NCBI GenBank assembly: GCA_963590165.1
Contig: CAVANO010000043.1
Span: forward strand, 3,763 to 67,762
Length of the DNA stretch: 64,000 nucleotides
DNA from: UBA11524 sp963590165
Lineage (GTDB): Bacteria; Bacillota; Clostridia; Christensenellales; Aristaeellaceae
Direction of reading: 5' to 3'
The translations under genes were made by a program, and so were the position numbers. The stretch's first letter is position 1. Each line of letters opens with the position of its first letter. The notes under the pieces were generated by a model. That model worked only from the letters and a program-made list of their open reading frames with translations, had not been told where the DNA came from and made no database searches. This document shows, one piece after another, positions 26,916 through 35,924 of the stretch.

Positions 26916-28303
26916 TGCCGAACATGAGTCTGCAGAAGCATCCGATGCCCGAACAGCAGCCGGAGGTTCGTGCAACGAATTTCAAAGAGGTTGCGCTGGG
27001 CTATACGCGTGAAATTGCCATGGAGGAAGCTGAACGCTGCCTGCATTGCAAGAATGCTCCCTGCGTGCAGGGCTGCCCTGTGAACGTGCCGATTCCGGAT
27101 TTCATCGCTCACATCAAGAAGGGTGAATTCCAGGAGGCATATGAGACCATCCGCCTGCAGAATGGTCTGCCGGCAATCTGTGGCCGTGTGTGCCCGCAGG
27201 AATCCCAGTGCGAGAGCAAGTGCGTGCGCGGCATCAAGGGTGAGCCGGTCGGCATCGGCCGTCTGGAGCGCTTTGCGGCTGACTACGCGATGAATGAGGG
27301 CACGGTTTCTGCGGAAACGGCACCTGCAACCGGCAAGAAGGCGGCTGTGGTTGGTTCCGGTCCTGCAGGTCTGACCTGTGCGGCTGACCTGGCGAAGGCT
27401 GGCTGGGATGTGACGGTGTATGAAGCACTGCATACCCCCGGCGGCGTGCTGATGTATGGTATTCCGGAATTCCGTCTGCCGAAGACGCTTGTGCAGAAGG
27501 AAATCGATAATATCCGCAAGCTCGGTGTGAAGATTGTGACGAACGCGGTCATCGGTCGTGCAAAGACGGTGGAAGAATTGCTTGAAGAGGGCAACGACGC
27601 AGTGTTCGTCGGTTCCGGCGCTGGTCTGCCGAACTTCCAGAAGATTCCTGGCGAGAGCCTCTGCGGCGTGTATTCCGCTAACGAATTCCTCACGCGTATC
27701 AACCTGATGAAGGCGTATACCTTCCCGGAGCATGATACCCCGATCAAGATTGGCAAGCGTGTGGCAGTCATCGGCGGCGGCAATGTTGCAATGGACGCGG
27801 CACGCTGCGCACGTCGTCTGGGCGCGGACGTTTCGATTGTGTACCGCCGCAGTGAAGCGGAGATGCCTGCCCGCAAGGAAGAAGTCCATCATGCCAAGGA
27901 AGAGGGCATCCACTTCTGCATGCTGACGAACCCGAAGGCAATCCTCGGTGACGAAAAGGGCTTTGTTCGCGCTATGACGTGCGTGGAGATGGAACTCGGT
28001 GAGCCGGATGCACGCGGCCGCCGCCGTCCTGTCCCGAAGGAAGGCAGCGAGTTTGACATGCCGGTTGAGACGGTCATTGTTGCCATCGGCAACAGCCCGA
28101 ATCCGCTGATCAAGAAGACCACGCCCGACCTGCCGACCGAAACCTGGGGCGGCATTACGACGGACGAGAACGGCAGAACCGGCAAGAAGCATGTTTATGC
28201 TGGCGGCGATGCTGTGACGGGTGCTGCAACGGTTATCCTCGCCATGGGCGCTGGCAAGAAGGCAGCCAAGGCGATTCTGGAAGACGCAGCCAAGGAAGAG
28301 TAA
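26915..28303 (+). CDS. nfnB: NADH-dependent reduced ferredoxin:NADP+ oxidoreductase, subunit B (GltD-like)
   Basis: Bifurcating-FAD and [4Fe-4S] subunit of NfnAB. 462 residues from ATG 26915, with GGGAGG upstream. The N-terminal cluster domain has CLHCKNAPCVQGCP and CGRVCPQESQCESKCVRG. The FAD site is VVGSGPAGLTCAADLA, the NADP site VIGGGNVAMDAARCARR, and the second FAD motif YAGGDAVTGAATVILAMGAG. The length and the nfnA partner favour NfnB over a glutamate synthase small chain. A terminator follows at once. Confidence 0.95.
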   Translation: MPNMSLQKHPMPEQQPEVRATNFKEVALGYTREIAMEEAERCLHCKNAPCVQGCPVNVPIPDFIAHIKKGEFQEAYETIRLQNGLPAICGRVCPQESQCESKCVRGIKGEPVGIGRLERFAADYAMNEGTVSAETAPATGKKAAVVGSGPAGLTCAADLAKAGWDVTVYEALHTPGGVLMYGIPEFRLPKTLVQKEIDNIRKLGVKIVTNAVIGRAKTVEELLEEGNDAVFVGSGAGLPNFQKIPGESLCGVYSANEFLTRINLMKAYTFPEHDTPIKIGKRVAVIGGGNVAMDAARCARRLGADVSIVYRRSEAEMPARKEEVHHAKEEGIHFCMLTNPKAILGDEKGFVRAMTCVEMELGEPDARGRRRPVPKEGSEFDMPVETVIVAIGNSPNPLIKKTTPDLPTETWGGITTDENGRTGKKHVYAGGDAVTGAATVILAMGAGKKAAKAILEDAAKEE

Positions 28304-28314
28304 GAAAATCAAAG

Positions 28315-28350
28315 GACGCTTGTGCGCAAATGCGGCAGGCGTCTTTTTTT
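28315..28350 (+). terminator. Intrinsic terminator after nfnB
   Basis: GACGC (28315-28319) pairs with GCGTC (28339-28343) around an inner partly paired loop, followed by seven T. Confidence 0.8.
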
Positions 28351-28351
28351 C

Positions 28352-28380
28352 TCGACAAATGGGTTTAGATGTTGTATAAT
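28352..28380 (+). promoter_or_regulatory. Promoter of the secreted protein gene at 28405
   Basis: -35 TCGACA (28352-28357), 17-bp spacer, -10 TATAAT (28375-28380). Confidence 0.75.
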
Positions 28381-28404
28381 GGAAAGCGAAAAGGAGGCGA
28401 GCAC

Positions 28405-29409
28405 GTGAATAAGAAAAAACGGCTTGTGCTGGCACTGATTTTGCTGGGCATGTTCTGTACAGTCGCTGTGGCGGCTTCTCCGCAGGTGGACAGCATTCTG
28501 CAGGAGCATTCGATTATCGTGCCGTTCTTCTGGCCGCGCACGCTCTTCACGATTACGCCGGAGGGTGAGGATGTGTCGTGGTCAATCAGCCGCTATAACG
28601 GCGATGAGTGGGAAGATGCGACTGTCTCTCAGGAGGACACGACGCCATTGCAGGGTGAAATCAGCGCAGATGAAGGCACGGAACGCATTTGGTGGAATTT
28701 CTCCAATTACGGAGACTACACAGCGCATGATGGCGGCGTGACGCATCGGCTGGATGTGTCGGTGGATGGCGAGGTTGTTACCCAGGTCGATTTTGATGTC
28801 ACCTATATTCCTGCACTTGGGCTGGACTACATTTCGCTGATCGATTGGAAAGATGAGGATGACCTCAACAAACAGGAACAGGCATCAAACGATGTTTGGT
28901 TTACCAAGCAGGAGGCTTGCACGTTCGGTCCGCAGTTTAAGGACGAATGCGAGGAACTGACGGATGAGTGGTACCGTTTTTCGGTGGTTGATCTCAGTCA
29001 GCAGGGAACGCAAGTGTTCGACTTGATTGCGGCAGATGCATGGCATATCGGCTATGTCACGGTGACAGTGGACGGCGACTGGGCACAGGTGGATTACATC
29101 TGCTCGGAGGATCTCAACACAGCTGACGGCTGGGATCAGGTGTATGTGTATCGGGAGTTCGTGACGTTTTTCAAGAGCACGGATGATGTCATCCGGCTGA
29201 ATCCGCGCCGAATCTATACGAATTTTAAATTTGGCGAGCCATTCTCCATTTCCGAGTGCTTCGGCGAGGAACGCGTTGTGATGATGTATGTCAACAATCT
29301 TGTCTCGTTCAACACGGCAAATCCTTATGTTACGCGCTTCTGGCGCAATCAGGCAGATAAGCAGGATGTGCTCAATGCTATGAAAGTGCTGATGAAGAAG
29401 CTGTTGTGA
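28405..29409 (+). CDS. Secreted protein of unknown function
   Basis: 334 residues from GTG 28405, set by AAAGGAGG 8 bases upstream; the encoded start NKKKRLVLALILLGMF is a clean signal peptide ending AVAASPQ. The mature part is acidic and beta-rich, with Trp-Asp rich stretches (DVSWSISRYNGDEWED, WWNFSNYGDYTAHDGG) suggesting one or two Ig-like modules, and then a mixed C-terminal half. No catalytic motif stands out and I do not recognise the family. It has its own promoter and stands alone between nfnB and darA. It shares style with the other exported unknowns of this window but no clear sequence match. Confidence 0.7.
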   Translation: MNKKKRLVLALILLGMFCTVAVAASPQVDSILQEHSIIVPFFWPRTLFTITPEGEDVSWSISRYNGDEWEDATVSQEDTTPLQGEISADEGTERIWWNFSNYGDYTAHDGGVTHRLDVSVDGEVVTQVDFDVTYIPALGLDYISLIDWKDEDDLNKQEQASNDVWFTKQEACTFGPQFKDECEELTDEWYRFSVVDLSQQGTQVFDLIAADAWHIGYVTVTVDGDWAQVDYICSEDLNTADGWDQVYVYREFVTFFKSTDDVIRLNPRRIYTNFKFGEPFSISECFGEERVVMMYVNNLVSFNTANPYVTRFWRNQADKQDVLNAMKVLMKKLL

Positions 29410-29413
29410 GCGC

Positions 29414-29442
29414 TTGAATTTTCAGCCAATATGCGGTATACT
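29414..29442 (+). promoter_or_regulatory. Promoter of darA-holB-ricT
   Basis: -35 TTGAAT (29414-29419), 17-bp spacer, -10 TATACT (29437-29442), 37 bases before the darA start. Confidence 0.75.
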
Positions 29443-29478
29443 GTAACTGTTACACAAGATTAAGGGAGGAAGCGGCGC

Positions 29479-29808
29479 ATGAAACTGATTATTGCGATTG
29501 TTCAGGATGAGGATACGGCAAGACTGGTCAATCAGCTCATGAAAGCCGGCATTGGTGTGACGAAACTCGCAACAACCGGTGGATTTCTACGCGCGGGCAA
29601 CACAACGCTACTCATCGGCGTTGAGGATGACCGTCTGCAGAGTGTGCTGGAAATCGTCGAAAAGGTTTGCAAGTCTCGCAAGCAGATGGCGGCAGCACCG
29701 GCACCTGTCGGCGGTAGCGGCAATGTTTTTACATCCTTCCCGATGGAAGTGACTGTGGGCGGAGCAACCATCTTTGTCCTGACGGTTGATCAGTTTATGA
29801 AGCTGTAA
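29479..29808 (+). CDS. darA: Cyclic-di-AMP receptor, PII-like
   Basis: 109 residues, full length for the YaaQ/DarA family, trimeric PII-like proteins that bind c-di-AMP. Family features: KLIIAIVQDEDTARLVNQL, TKLATTGGFLRAGNTTLLIG, the long loop (AAAPAPVGGSG) and the final EVTVGGATIFVLTVDQF. It stands first in darA-holB-ricT, the conserved Firmicutes yaaQ-holB-yaaT order (yaaR is missing). AGGGAGG precedes ATG 29479. What DarA controls is not settled. Confidence 0.95.
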   Translation: MKLIIAIVQDEDTARLVNQLMKAGIGVTKLATTGGFLRAGNTTLLIGVEDDRLQSVLEIVEKVCKSRKQMAAAPAPVGGSGNVFTSFPMEVTVGGATIFVLTVDQFMKL

Positions 29809-29820
29809 GGAGTAGAAGCG

Positions 29821-30870
29821 TTGACACAGGCAGGAAAAGCAGCATCAGCGCCCGTCCTGAGCGACTTTCAGGGGCAGGGCGCTGTTTATGATGGACTGAT
29901 GCGGACACTCAGGGATGGATCGTTTGTTCATGCGTATCTGCTGACGGGCATTGAGGGCGTCGGCAAGCGCACCTTCGCGCGGTTGCTGGCGCAATACTGG
30001 CTTTGTCAGGCGAAGAATGTCGAAAAGCCTTGCGGAAAGTGCAGTGCGTGCGAGCAGGTTCTTGCGCAGACGCATCCGGATATGCTGGTCGTTACGCCGG
30101 GCAAGCCAATCAGCGCCGATGTGCGTCCTGATTTAAAGTCCATTCCGGTGGACGAGATTCGCGCCGTCAATATGATTGCAGGCCGGCATACGTTTGAGGG
30201 CGGACAGCGCGTCATCCTGATTGAACATGCAGACAAGATGAATCCGCCTGCGCAGAATGCATTGCTCAAGACACTTGAGGAACCTGTGCCTGGTACGATT
30301 TTTGTGCTGATTACCGAGTCGCCGGCACTGCTGTTACCGACAATCGTCAGCCGATGCCGCGAAATCAAGCTACATCCATGGCAGGACGAGATGATCCTGT
30401 CGGTGCTGGAAAAGCATGGTGTGTCGGGTGAACGTGCAAAGCAGGCGGTGTATGTCAGCGGCGGTTCAATCGGAAAGGCACTGGCAGTTGCAGACAACGA
30501 ATCGTATTGGCAGCGGCGAAACGAAATTATGCAGGATTTCTTCCGGATCGAGCATCAGAGCGACATCATCCGTGTGTCGAATGCATGGAAGGATCGCAAG
30601 GACGATGCTGACGAGATGCTCGATGATCTGGAGGATATGCTGCGGACGTTGCTGCTGTGTCATTTAGGACAGCGGGACGAACAGGCATTGGACGCTTATC
30701 CGGACGCTTGGCAGCGTTTCAGCCATGAAGGTTCGCTCGAAAGCATGGTACACCTAATGGATGAAGTTGCGCAGGCACGAAAAATGCGGGCAAGTCAGGT
30801 GACTTGGCAGGCAATAGTCGAACGGCTGTTGCTGTGCCTGATGGAGGAAAAGAATCGATGGTCAATGTGA
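29821..30870 (+). CDS. holB: DNA polymerase III subunit delta'
   Basis: Clamp-loader subunit. 349 residues starting with TTG 29821 (TAAGGAG 8-9 bases upstream). AAA+ fold with a Walker-A-like LTGIEGVGKRTFARLL, zinc cysteines CGKCSACEQV, the IRAVN and ALLKTLEEP segments, and SRCREIKLHP sensor region. It begins 12 bases after darA and overlaps ricT by 13 bases. Confidence 0.93.
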   Translation: MTQAGKAASAPVLSDFQGQGAVYDGLMRTLRDGSFVHAYLLTGIEGVGKRTFARLLAQYWLCQAKNVEKPCGKCSACEQVLAQTHPDMLVVTPGKPISADVRPDLKSIPVDEIRAVNMIAGRHTFEGGQRVILIEHADKMNPPAQNALLKTLEEPVPGTIFVLITESPALLLPTIVSRCREIKLHPWQDEMILSVLEKHGVSGERAKQAVYVSGGSIGKALAVADNESYWQRRNEIMQDFFRIEHQSDIIRVSNAWKDRKDDADEMLDDLEDMLRTLLLCHLGQRDEQALDAYPDAWQRFSHEGSLESMVHLMDEVAQARKMRASQVTWQAIVERLLLCLMEEKNRWSM

Positions 30871-32141
30871 TCGGCGTTCGCTTTGAGAACGCGGGAAAGC
30901 TGTATTTTTTTAATCCCGGCGCGTTTTGGCCGACACCGGGTGATTTTGTGATTGTGGAAACTGCGCGCGGCGTGGAGTTTGGCGAGGTTGTGACAGGAGT
31001 CCGCGAAATCGATGATGAAAAACTGACTTCGCCGCTCAAGCAGGTGCTGAGGATTGCGAGCGAGGAGGATATCCGCCATCATCATGCAAATAAGGCGGCG
31101 GAAAAGGAAGCTTTCACCATTTGCCAGAAGAAAATCGCTGACCATAAGCTCGATATGAAGCTCGTCAGCGTGACGTATACGTTCGATAACAAGACAATTT
31201 TGTTTTACTTCACTGCAAATGGCCGCGTGGACTTCCGAAGCCTCGTCAAGGATCTCGCAGGCGTGTTCAAGACACGCATTGAACTGCGTCAGATCGGCGT
31301 ACGCGATGAAGCGAAAATGATCGGTGGACTTGGCCCTTGCGGTCGTCCGATTTGCTGCGGTACGTTCCTTGGCGATTTCCAGCCTGTTTCCATTAAGATG
31401 GCGAAGGAACAGAATCTGTCGCTGAATCCAATTAAAATCAGCGGCGTTTGCGGCAGACTGATGTGCTGCCTGAAGTACGAGCAGGATACATACGAGGAAA
31501 TCCGCAAGACTATGCCGAAGGAAGGCAAGGAGGTCATGACGCCTGATGGTGTCGGCGTTGTGTGTGAGCTGAAGATCATTACCGAGTCTGTCAAGGTGCG
31601 GATGAAGAAGGGCGACAGCTTCGAAATCAAGGAGTATCCGGTTGCCGATATTCAGCGCATTACGCCACAGAATGTTGTCCACGCGGAAAAACAGCCGCAG
31701 GATGTGTCTGACAAGCTTGATGAGAATCAGCAGCAGACAGAACAGGCGGAGGAAGTGCAGGATTCCTCGAAAAATAGGGAACATGCACCGAAAATGGAAC
31801 AGAGAAAGCACGAGGAGAATTCGCAGGAAAATCAAAACGGACAGATGAAGTTGGAAAACCAGACGAAGCCTGCAGAACCGGAGAAAACAGAAGAACAGGC
31901 AACGCAGGAAGAACAGATCAAGTCTGTGAAGACGGTGAAAATAGAAGAACAGGCGAAGCCTGTAAGCCCGTGGAAGATGGCAGTTGAACAGGCACTGAGG
32001 GCTGCGGAAGGCATTTCTGATGATGTGGTCATTGAGGAGAAGTCAGAAGAAAAAGTGACGGAAAAGGCAGCGGAAGAGGTCACAACGAATATTTTCTCGG
32101 AAATTGTGATTCCTCAGGATGATGAGGATGACACAATCTGA
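30858..32141 (+). CDS. ricT: RicT/YaaT-family protein (PSP1 domain) with long acidic tail
   Basis: In Bacillus, RicT with RicA and RicF makes the Fe-S Y-complex that adjusts RNase Y processing. 427 residues from ATG 30858 (GGAGG upstream). Residues 1-268 are the conserved PSP1 core, with LGPCGRPICCGTFLG and SGVCGRLMCCLKYEQ carrying the cluster cysteines. The remaining 155 or so are a low-complexity Glu/Gln/Lys-rich tail (EEQ-rich repeats such as KTVKIEEQAKP), much longer than the family norm and probably disordered. It closes the darA-holB-ricT operon. Confidence 0.9.
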   Translation: MVNVIGVRFENAGKLYFFNPGAFWPTPGDFVIVETARGVEFGEVVTGVREIDDEKLTSPLKQVLRIASEEDIRHHHANKAAEKEAFTICQKKIADHKLDMKLVSVTYTFDNKTILFYFTANGRVDFRSLVKDLAGVFKTRIELRQIGVRDEAKMIGGLGPCGRPICCGTFLGDFQPVSIKMAKEQNLSLNPIKISGVCGRLMCCLKYEQDTYEEIRKTMPKEGKEVMTPDGVGVVCELKIITESVKVRMKKGDSFEIKEYPVADIQRITPQNVVHAEKQPQDVSDKLDENQQQTEQAEEVQDSSKNREHAPKMEQRKHEENSQENQNGQMKLENQTKPAEPEKTEEQATQEEQIKSVKTVKIEEQAKPVSPWKMAVEQALRAAEGISDDVVIEEKSEEKVTEKAAEEVTTNIFSEIVIPQDDEDDTI

Positions 32142-32152
32142 CAGGTTGGGTC

Positions 32153-32181
32153 TTGCATTTTCTGCGAATCCGTGATATGAT
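32153..32181 (+). promoter_or_regulatory. Promoter of the ferredoxin gene
   Basis: -35 TTGCAT (32153-32158), 17-bp spacer, -10 TATGAT (32176-32181). Confidence 0.75.
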
Positions 32182-32235
32182 GATAGCATCAACGAGAACG
32201 TTGATCAATATGATTATTCAAGGAGGAAATCACCA

Positions 32236-32406
32236 ATGGCTTATCAGATTTCTGATGCTTGCATCAAGTGCGGCGCTTGCGCTGAAGGATGCCCGGTGTC
32301 CGCAATCACTGAGGGCGACACTCAGTACCAGATCGATCCCGATGCGTGCGTTGAGTGCGGCGCATGCGCAGAAGTGTGCCCCGTTGGCGCACCGGCACAG
32401 GCATAA
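32236..32406 (+). CDS. 2[4Fe-4S] clostridial-type ferredoxin
   Basis: 56 residues, the classic small clostridial ferredoxin. Two clusters are coded by CIKCGACAEGCP and CVECGACAEVCP, each C-x2-C-x2-C-x3-C-P, in an internally duplicated protein. AAGGAGG before ATG 32236. It carries low-potential electrons; in this window NfnAB and the NADPH-less thioredoxin reductase-like protein are plausible partners. It is monocistronic, with its own promoter and terminator. Confidence 0.97.
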   Translation: MAYQISDACIKCGACAEGCPVSAITEGDTQYQIDPDACVECGACAEVCPVGAPAQA

Positions 32407-32427
32407 GGTTCATTTTTGATGCAGACA

Positions 32428-32464
32428 AGGGCAGGACGATGCTGATTGGTGTCGCCCTGCTTTT
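32428..32464 (+). terminator. Terminator after ferredoxin
   Basis: GCAGGACGA (32431-32439) pairs with TCGCCCTGC (32452-32460) with one internal mismatch, followed by TTTTG. Confidence 0.65.
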
Positions 32465-32495
32465 GTATGCTGAATGTAAAATATATCGGGAACTG

Positions 32496-32524
32496 TTGCA
32501 AAAGCACGCCGTCAATGGTATGAT
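32496..32524 (+). promoter_or_regulatory. Promoter of the ABC exporter operon
   Basis: -35 TTGCAA (32496-32501), 17-bp spacer, -10 TATGAT (32519-32524). Confidence 0.75.
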
Positions 32525-32549
32525 GCAGAATGTCAAAGGAGGAATCAAC

Positions 32550-33284
32550 ATGATTGATTTTGAGCATGTTGTCAAGCAATACGGTAAGAGCGATGTCCGC
32601 GCAGTGGATGATCTGACGCTTCACGTGGGCAAGGGACAAGTGTTTGGCTTCATCGGTCCGAACGGTGCCGGCAAAACGACGAGCATTCGCCTGCTGACAG
32701 GGATCCTGCAGCCTACGAGCGGCAGCGTGAAAATCGGTGGCGTGTCCATGAAGGATGACCCGATCGGCGCAAAACGTCTGATTGGATTTGTGCCGGACGG
32801 GCATGAGCTCTATGATCGCTTGACCGGATTGGAATACCTGAATTTCATGGCGGATGTCTACGGTGTCAGCGAACAGCAGCGCAAGGCGCATATTGAGAAG
32901 TATCTGGCGCTTTTCGAACTGGAAAATGCTGCAGGAGAGCAGATTAAGTCATATTCCCGCGGCATGAAACAGAAACTGACTATCATCGGCGCACTCATCC
33001 ATCAGCCGCCACTGTGGGTGCTTGACGAACCGATGGTCGGCCTTGACCCGCGCGCGGCGCACATCCTCAAGGAGGAAATGCGTGCGCACTGCGAAAAGGG
33101 CAACACAGTGTTTTTCTCCACACATGTGTTGGAAGTGGCGGAAAAGCTGTGCGATGAGATTGCCATCATCGATAAGGGACATTTGATTGCACAGGGGACG
33201 CTGGAAGAACTGCGCTCGGCAGAAAAGGGTGCATCGCTTGAGCAGCTGTTCCTTGAATTGACGGATGCGGAGGAGCAGGCATGA
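32550..33284 (+). CDS. ABC transporter ATP-binding protein
   Basis: 244 residues from ATG 32550 (AAAGGAGG upstream). Walker A GPNGAGKTTS, Q-loop, signature SYSRGMKQKL, Walker B LWVLDEPMVGLDP and switch His in FFSTHVLE. It is of the NatA/CcmA export type used for drugs, peptides or lipids. It overlaps the permease gene as ATGA. The substrate is unknown. Confidence 0.95.
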   Translation: MIDFEHVVKQYGKSDVRAVDDLTLHVGKGQVFGFIGPNGAGKTTSIRLLTGILQPTSGSVKIGGVSMKDDPIGAKRLIGFVPDGHELYDRLTGLEYLNFMADVYGVSEQQRKAHIEKYLALFELENAAGEQIKSYSRGMKQKLTIIGALIHQPPLWVLDEPMVGLDPRAAHILKEEMRAHCEKGNTVFFSTHVLEVAEKLCDEIAIIDKGHLIAQGTLEELRSAEKGASLEQLFLELTDAEEQA

Positions 33285-34957
33285 AAGCATTTGGAGTGCT
33301 TGTCCGGCTGAATCTTCGCCTGATGATTGCCGGAATGCATGATGGTATCCGTAAGAAAAACGGCAAGCTTGATATCGGCAAAATCATCCTGTATGTGATA
33401 GCAGCTGTTGGCGTTGTTGCATTGATTGGATTTGTCATTTTCCTGGAGCTGTCGCTGTTTGACGTTTTTAAGGCACTGGGAATGCCGGAGAAGTTGCCGG
33501 AGCTTGCAACGATGCTTGCCATGCTGGCATCACTTTTCTTCAGCATCTATCAGATGCTTGCGACGATGTACTTCAGCCGCGAGCCGGCTGCAATGGCGTA
33601 TCTGCCCATCAAGAGCTGGACGGTACTGGCGGCGAAGTGGACAGAGGTTTATGTGAGTGAGATCCCATTTTCACTGCTGATTGCAACGCCGGCATTTGTG
33701 CTTTATGGCTTGAACTGCGCACAAGGCTGGACGTACTGGCTGAGAATGGTGCCTGTGCTCCTGTGTATTGACTGCATTCCGTTGATTATCTCGCTCCTGC
33801 TGTCCAGCGTGGTTGCACGCTTCACCTCCGTGACGAGAAACAAGGAAATGTGGGCGGTCATCGGCACGGTGATTATGCTGGTGATCGTACTGGGGCTTGA
33901 ATGGGGGATCATGCCGAAATTCACAGATGATGCGGATGCAACGCAGATGATGCAGCTGCTCATAAATCTTCAGCCGACGATGGAGAAAATTGTCGGGGCA
34001 TTTCCGCCGGTTACGTGGGCAGTTTCTGGCGTTGGCGGAAACTGGCTGCTCTGGCTGCTGTTTATTGCGGCATCTGTTGGCGTAACGGTTGCGGTAATTG
34101 CACTGCTTGGGCGCAGCTATCTGAATGTGGCGCTTCGTCAGAGCGAATCGAGCCGCAAGACGAAGACTGTGCAAATGACAGACGGAACCTTCCGCTGCAA
34201 AAGCGCATTCATGGCTATTTTCTGCCGTGAGTGGAAGGAAATTTTCCGCGTGCCGATTTACACGCTTAACGGCGTGCTGGGCGTTTTGATGCTGCCGATC
34301 GTACTTCTGGGCGGCAGCATTGGTGCAGCAAAGGAAGGCGGCGCGAATTTCATCGGTATGCTGTTGGAATTGTTCCAGAATGAGCTGCAGGCCTCTGATG
34401 TGATGCTGGCACTTGGCGGCATGTTGGCCATTGTGAGCTGGCTGAATCCGCTGGTTTCTACGGCTGTGTCGCGCGAGGGACGCAGATTGCCGATTGCAAA
34501 GTGTATTCCGGTTTCGGCACGCACACAGCTCTTGGCGAAGCTGAGTGTTAACCTGGCACTGAATGCGACGGCAATCCTGATCATGGGCATTGCCATGCTG
34601 ATTCTGCTGGGCTGGCAGTATTGGTGGGCTGTGCTCGGTGCGATGATCATTGGCAATCTTTTCAGCATCGCAAATGGCTGCGCGGCGATCACAATCGATG
34701 CTTGTAGGCCAACGCTCCGCTGGAAGAGTGAGCAGGCGGTGATGAAGCAGAACATGAACGAAATGATTGCAATGCTGGCTTCAACGATCATTATCATATT
34801 GCCGATTGCTGCCTGCATTGGCGTGATTATGCTGATGAACAATACGTCAGTGATGCGCTTTGCGGTGACTATCGCGGTTTTGTTGCTTGAAACGGCAGCA
34901 GCAGCGCTCGTATTCATGCATGTTGGTGCAAAGCGGTATGCGGAGCTGGAACCATAA
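33281..34957 (+). CDS. ABC exporter membrane protein, about 12 membrane segments
   Basis: 558 residues with about twelve hydrophobic segments in two groups, separated by a cytoplasmic loop near 285-320 (SSRKTKTVQMTDGTFRCKSAFMAIFCREWKE). The arrangement resembles putative ABC exporters of the YthQ/EcsB-like class found in clostridia. The start overlaps the ATPase stop (ATGA), so the two are made together. The gene after it, 18 bases on, codes for an exported protein that could be unrelated or a cargo. Confidence 0.85.
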   Translation: MKAFGVLVRLNLRLMIAGMHDGIRKKNGKLDIGKIILYVIAAVGVVALIGFVIFLELSLFDVFKALGMPEKLPELATMLAMLASLFFSIYQMLATMYFSREPAAMAYLPIKSWTVLAAKWTEVYVSEIPFSLLIATPAFVLYGLNCAQGWTYWLRMVPVLLCIDCIPLIISLLLSSVVARFTSVTRNKEMWAVIGTVIMLVIVLGLEWGIMPKFTDDADATQMMQLLINLQPTMEKIVGAFPPVTWAVSGVGGNWLLWLLFIAASVGVTVAVIALLGRSYLNVALRQSESSRKTKTVQMTDGTFRCKSAFMAIFCREWKEIFRVPIYTLNGVLGVLMLPIVLLGGSIGAAKEGGANFIGMLLELFQNELQASDVMLALGGMLAIVSWLNPLVSTAVSREGRRLPIAKCIPVSARTQLLAKLSVNLALNATAILIMGIAMLILLGWQYWWAVLGAMIIGNLFSIANGCAAITIDACRPTLRWKSEQAVMKQNMNEMIAMLASTIIIILPIAACIGVIMLMNNTSVMRFAVTIAVLLLETAAAALVFMHVGAKRYAELEP

Positions 34958-34975
34958 GAAAAAGGGGAGAGATTG

Positions 34976-35818
34976 ATGAAGAAAATCGCCGCGTTCCTGC
35001 TGGCGTTGCTGCTGTGCAGCTGCGCGGTGCTGGCGGAGAGCGATGAGGATTACGACATCGAGTACGATGTGGAATATGTGCTGGATGAGAACAATGAGAT
35101 TGTGACGGTTGAGTCATCCGAGACGAACGAGTCTTCCAATGCGGCAGAATCGGCAGAGGAGGTACTGTCAGCACGCGATGACCTGATTAACCGGATTATC
35201 GACCTTGGTCATTCGCTGTATGTCAAGGCAGATGGAAAGAGTCAGCGCGCGCATTATAAGAGCGACATCTATGTCTGCAAGAACTTCACAACGTACCTGT
35301 TCCGCCAGAATCGCGATGATTTTTGCATGGCGGAGTATCCGGATGTGCAGTTGCTTGTCCCGAATAATTTGTCATCCTCGAAGAGCAAGCCGTACAGCTA
35401 CGGCATCGAATGGGAGGATATCTCTGCAGCAGATGGCAATCCGTTCTATATCGCGGCGCAGTTCAAGTACGATACATCCCTGTCCGAGGAGGAAAACATG
35501 GCACTTGCCTGCGAATTCATGCGCCAAGCGCAGCGCGGCGATTATTTCCAGATGTCCGCAAAGTATGAATACGGCACGGGTGCGCACAGCGCGATCATGC
35601 TGGGGTATGATGCGGAGACAGACGAGATCCACTGGATGGACAGCAACATGCGCGGCGGCAAGAAAAATGGTATTCGCTATGGTATCGTGCAGTATGACGA
35701 GGTCAAGAGCGTAGAATGGTGGGCAAGCGCTTTCTGCAAGAAAACAAGGGGCGCGACGCTCTACCGTCTGCGCGATGATATTGTCTATCGCGAGGGTCAT
35801 GAGCCTGAAAAAAAGTAA
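34976..35818 (+). CDS. Secreted cysteine-peptidase-like protein of unknown function
   Basis: 280 residues from ATG 34976 (GGGGAG upstream). A signal peptide with a possible lipobox-like LLCSCAVLA ends near residue 20. An acidic low-complexity linker follows (DEDYDIEYDVEYV...SSETNESSNAAESAEE). The catalytic-looking part has Cys in YVCKNFTTYLF, His in GAHSAIMLGYD and Asp/Asn in IHWMDSNMRGG, the order Cys-His-Asn of NlpC/P60 and CHAP enzymes. Overall similarity to the protein at 24986 is low. It follows an ABC exporter and ends at a terminator. Enzyme activity is inferred. Confidence 0.65.
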   Translation: MKKIAAFLLALLLCSCAVLAESDEDYDIEYDVEYVLDENNEIVTVESSETNESSNAAESAEEVLSARDDLINRIIDLGHSLYVKADGKSQRAHYKSDIYVCKNFTTYLFRQNRDDFCMAEYPDVQLLVPNNLSSSKSKPYSYGIEWEDISAADGNPFYIAAQFKYDTSLSEEENMALACEFMRQAQRGDYFQMSAKYEYGTGAHSAIMLGYDAETDEIHWMDSNMRGGKKNGIRYGIVQYDEVKSVEWWASAFCKKTRGATLYRLRDDIVYREGHEPEKK

Positions 35819-35830
35819 GAGCTAACACGC

Positions 35831-35876
35831 ATGAAAGTATGAGGTAAAATATTACTTCATGCTTTCATTTTATATT
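35831..35876 (+). terminator. Terminator before uxuA
   Basis: ATGAAAGTATGAGGTAA (35831-35847) pairs with TTACTTCATGCTTTCAT (35852-35868) with a 4-base loop, then a T-rich tail. Confidence 0.75.
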
Positions 35877-35893
35877 TTGAGCACAAATCATGA

Positions 35894-35922
35894 TTGCAAT
35901 TCCGGCACTTTTTGTGTAGAAT
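35894..35922 (+). promoter_or_regulatory. Promoter of uxuA-uxuB
   Basis: -35 TTGCAA (35894-35899), 17-bp spacer, -10 TAGAAT (35917-35922). Confidence 0.75.
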
Positions 35923-35924
35923 AC

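Noticed and set aside
26804..28435. 543-codon open frame antisense to nfnA/nfnB
   Set aside because: Shadow of a high-bias coding region; the nfnB Fe-S and FAD motifs fix the coding strand.
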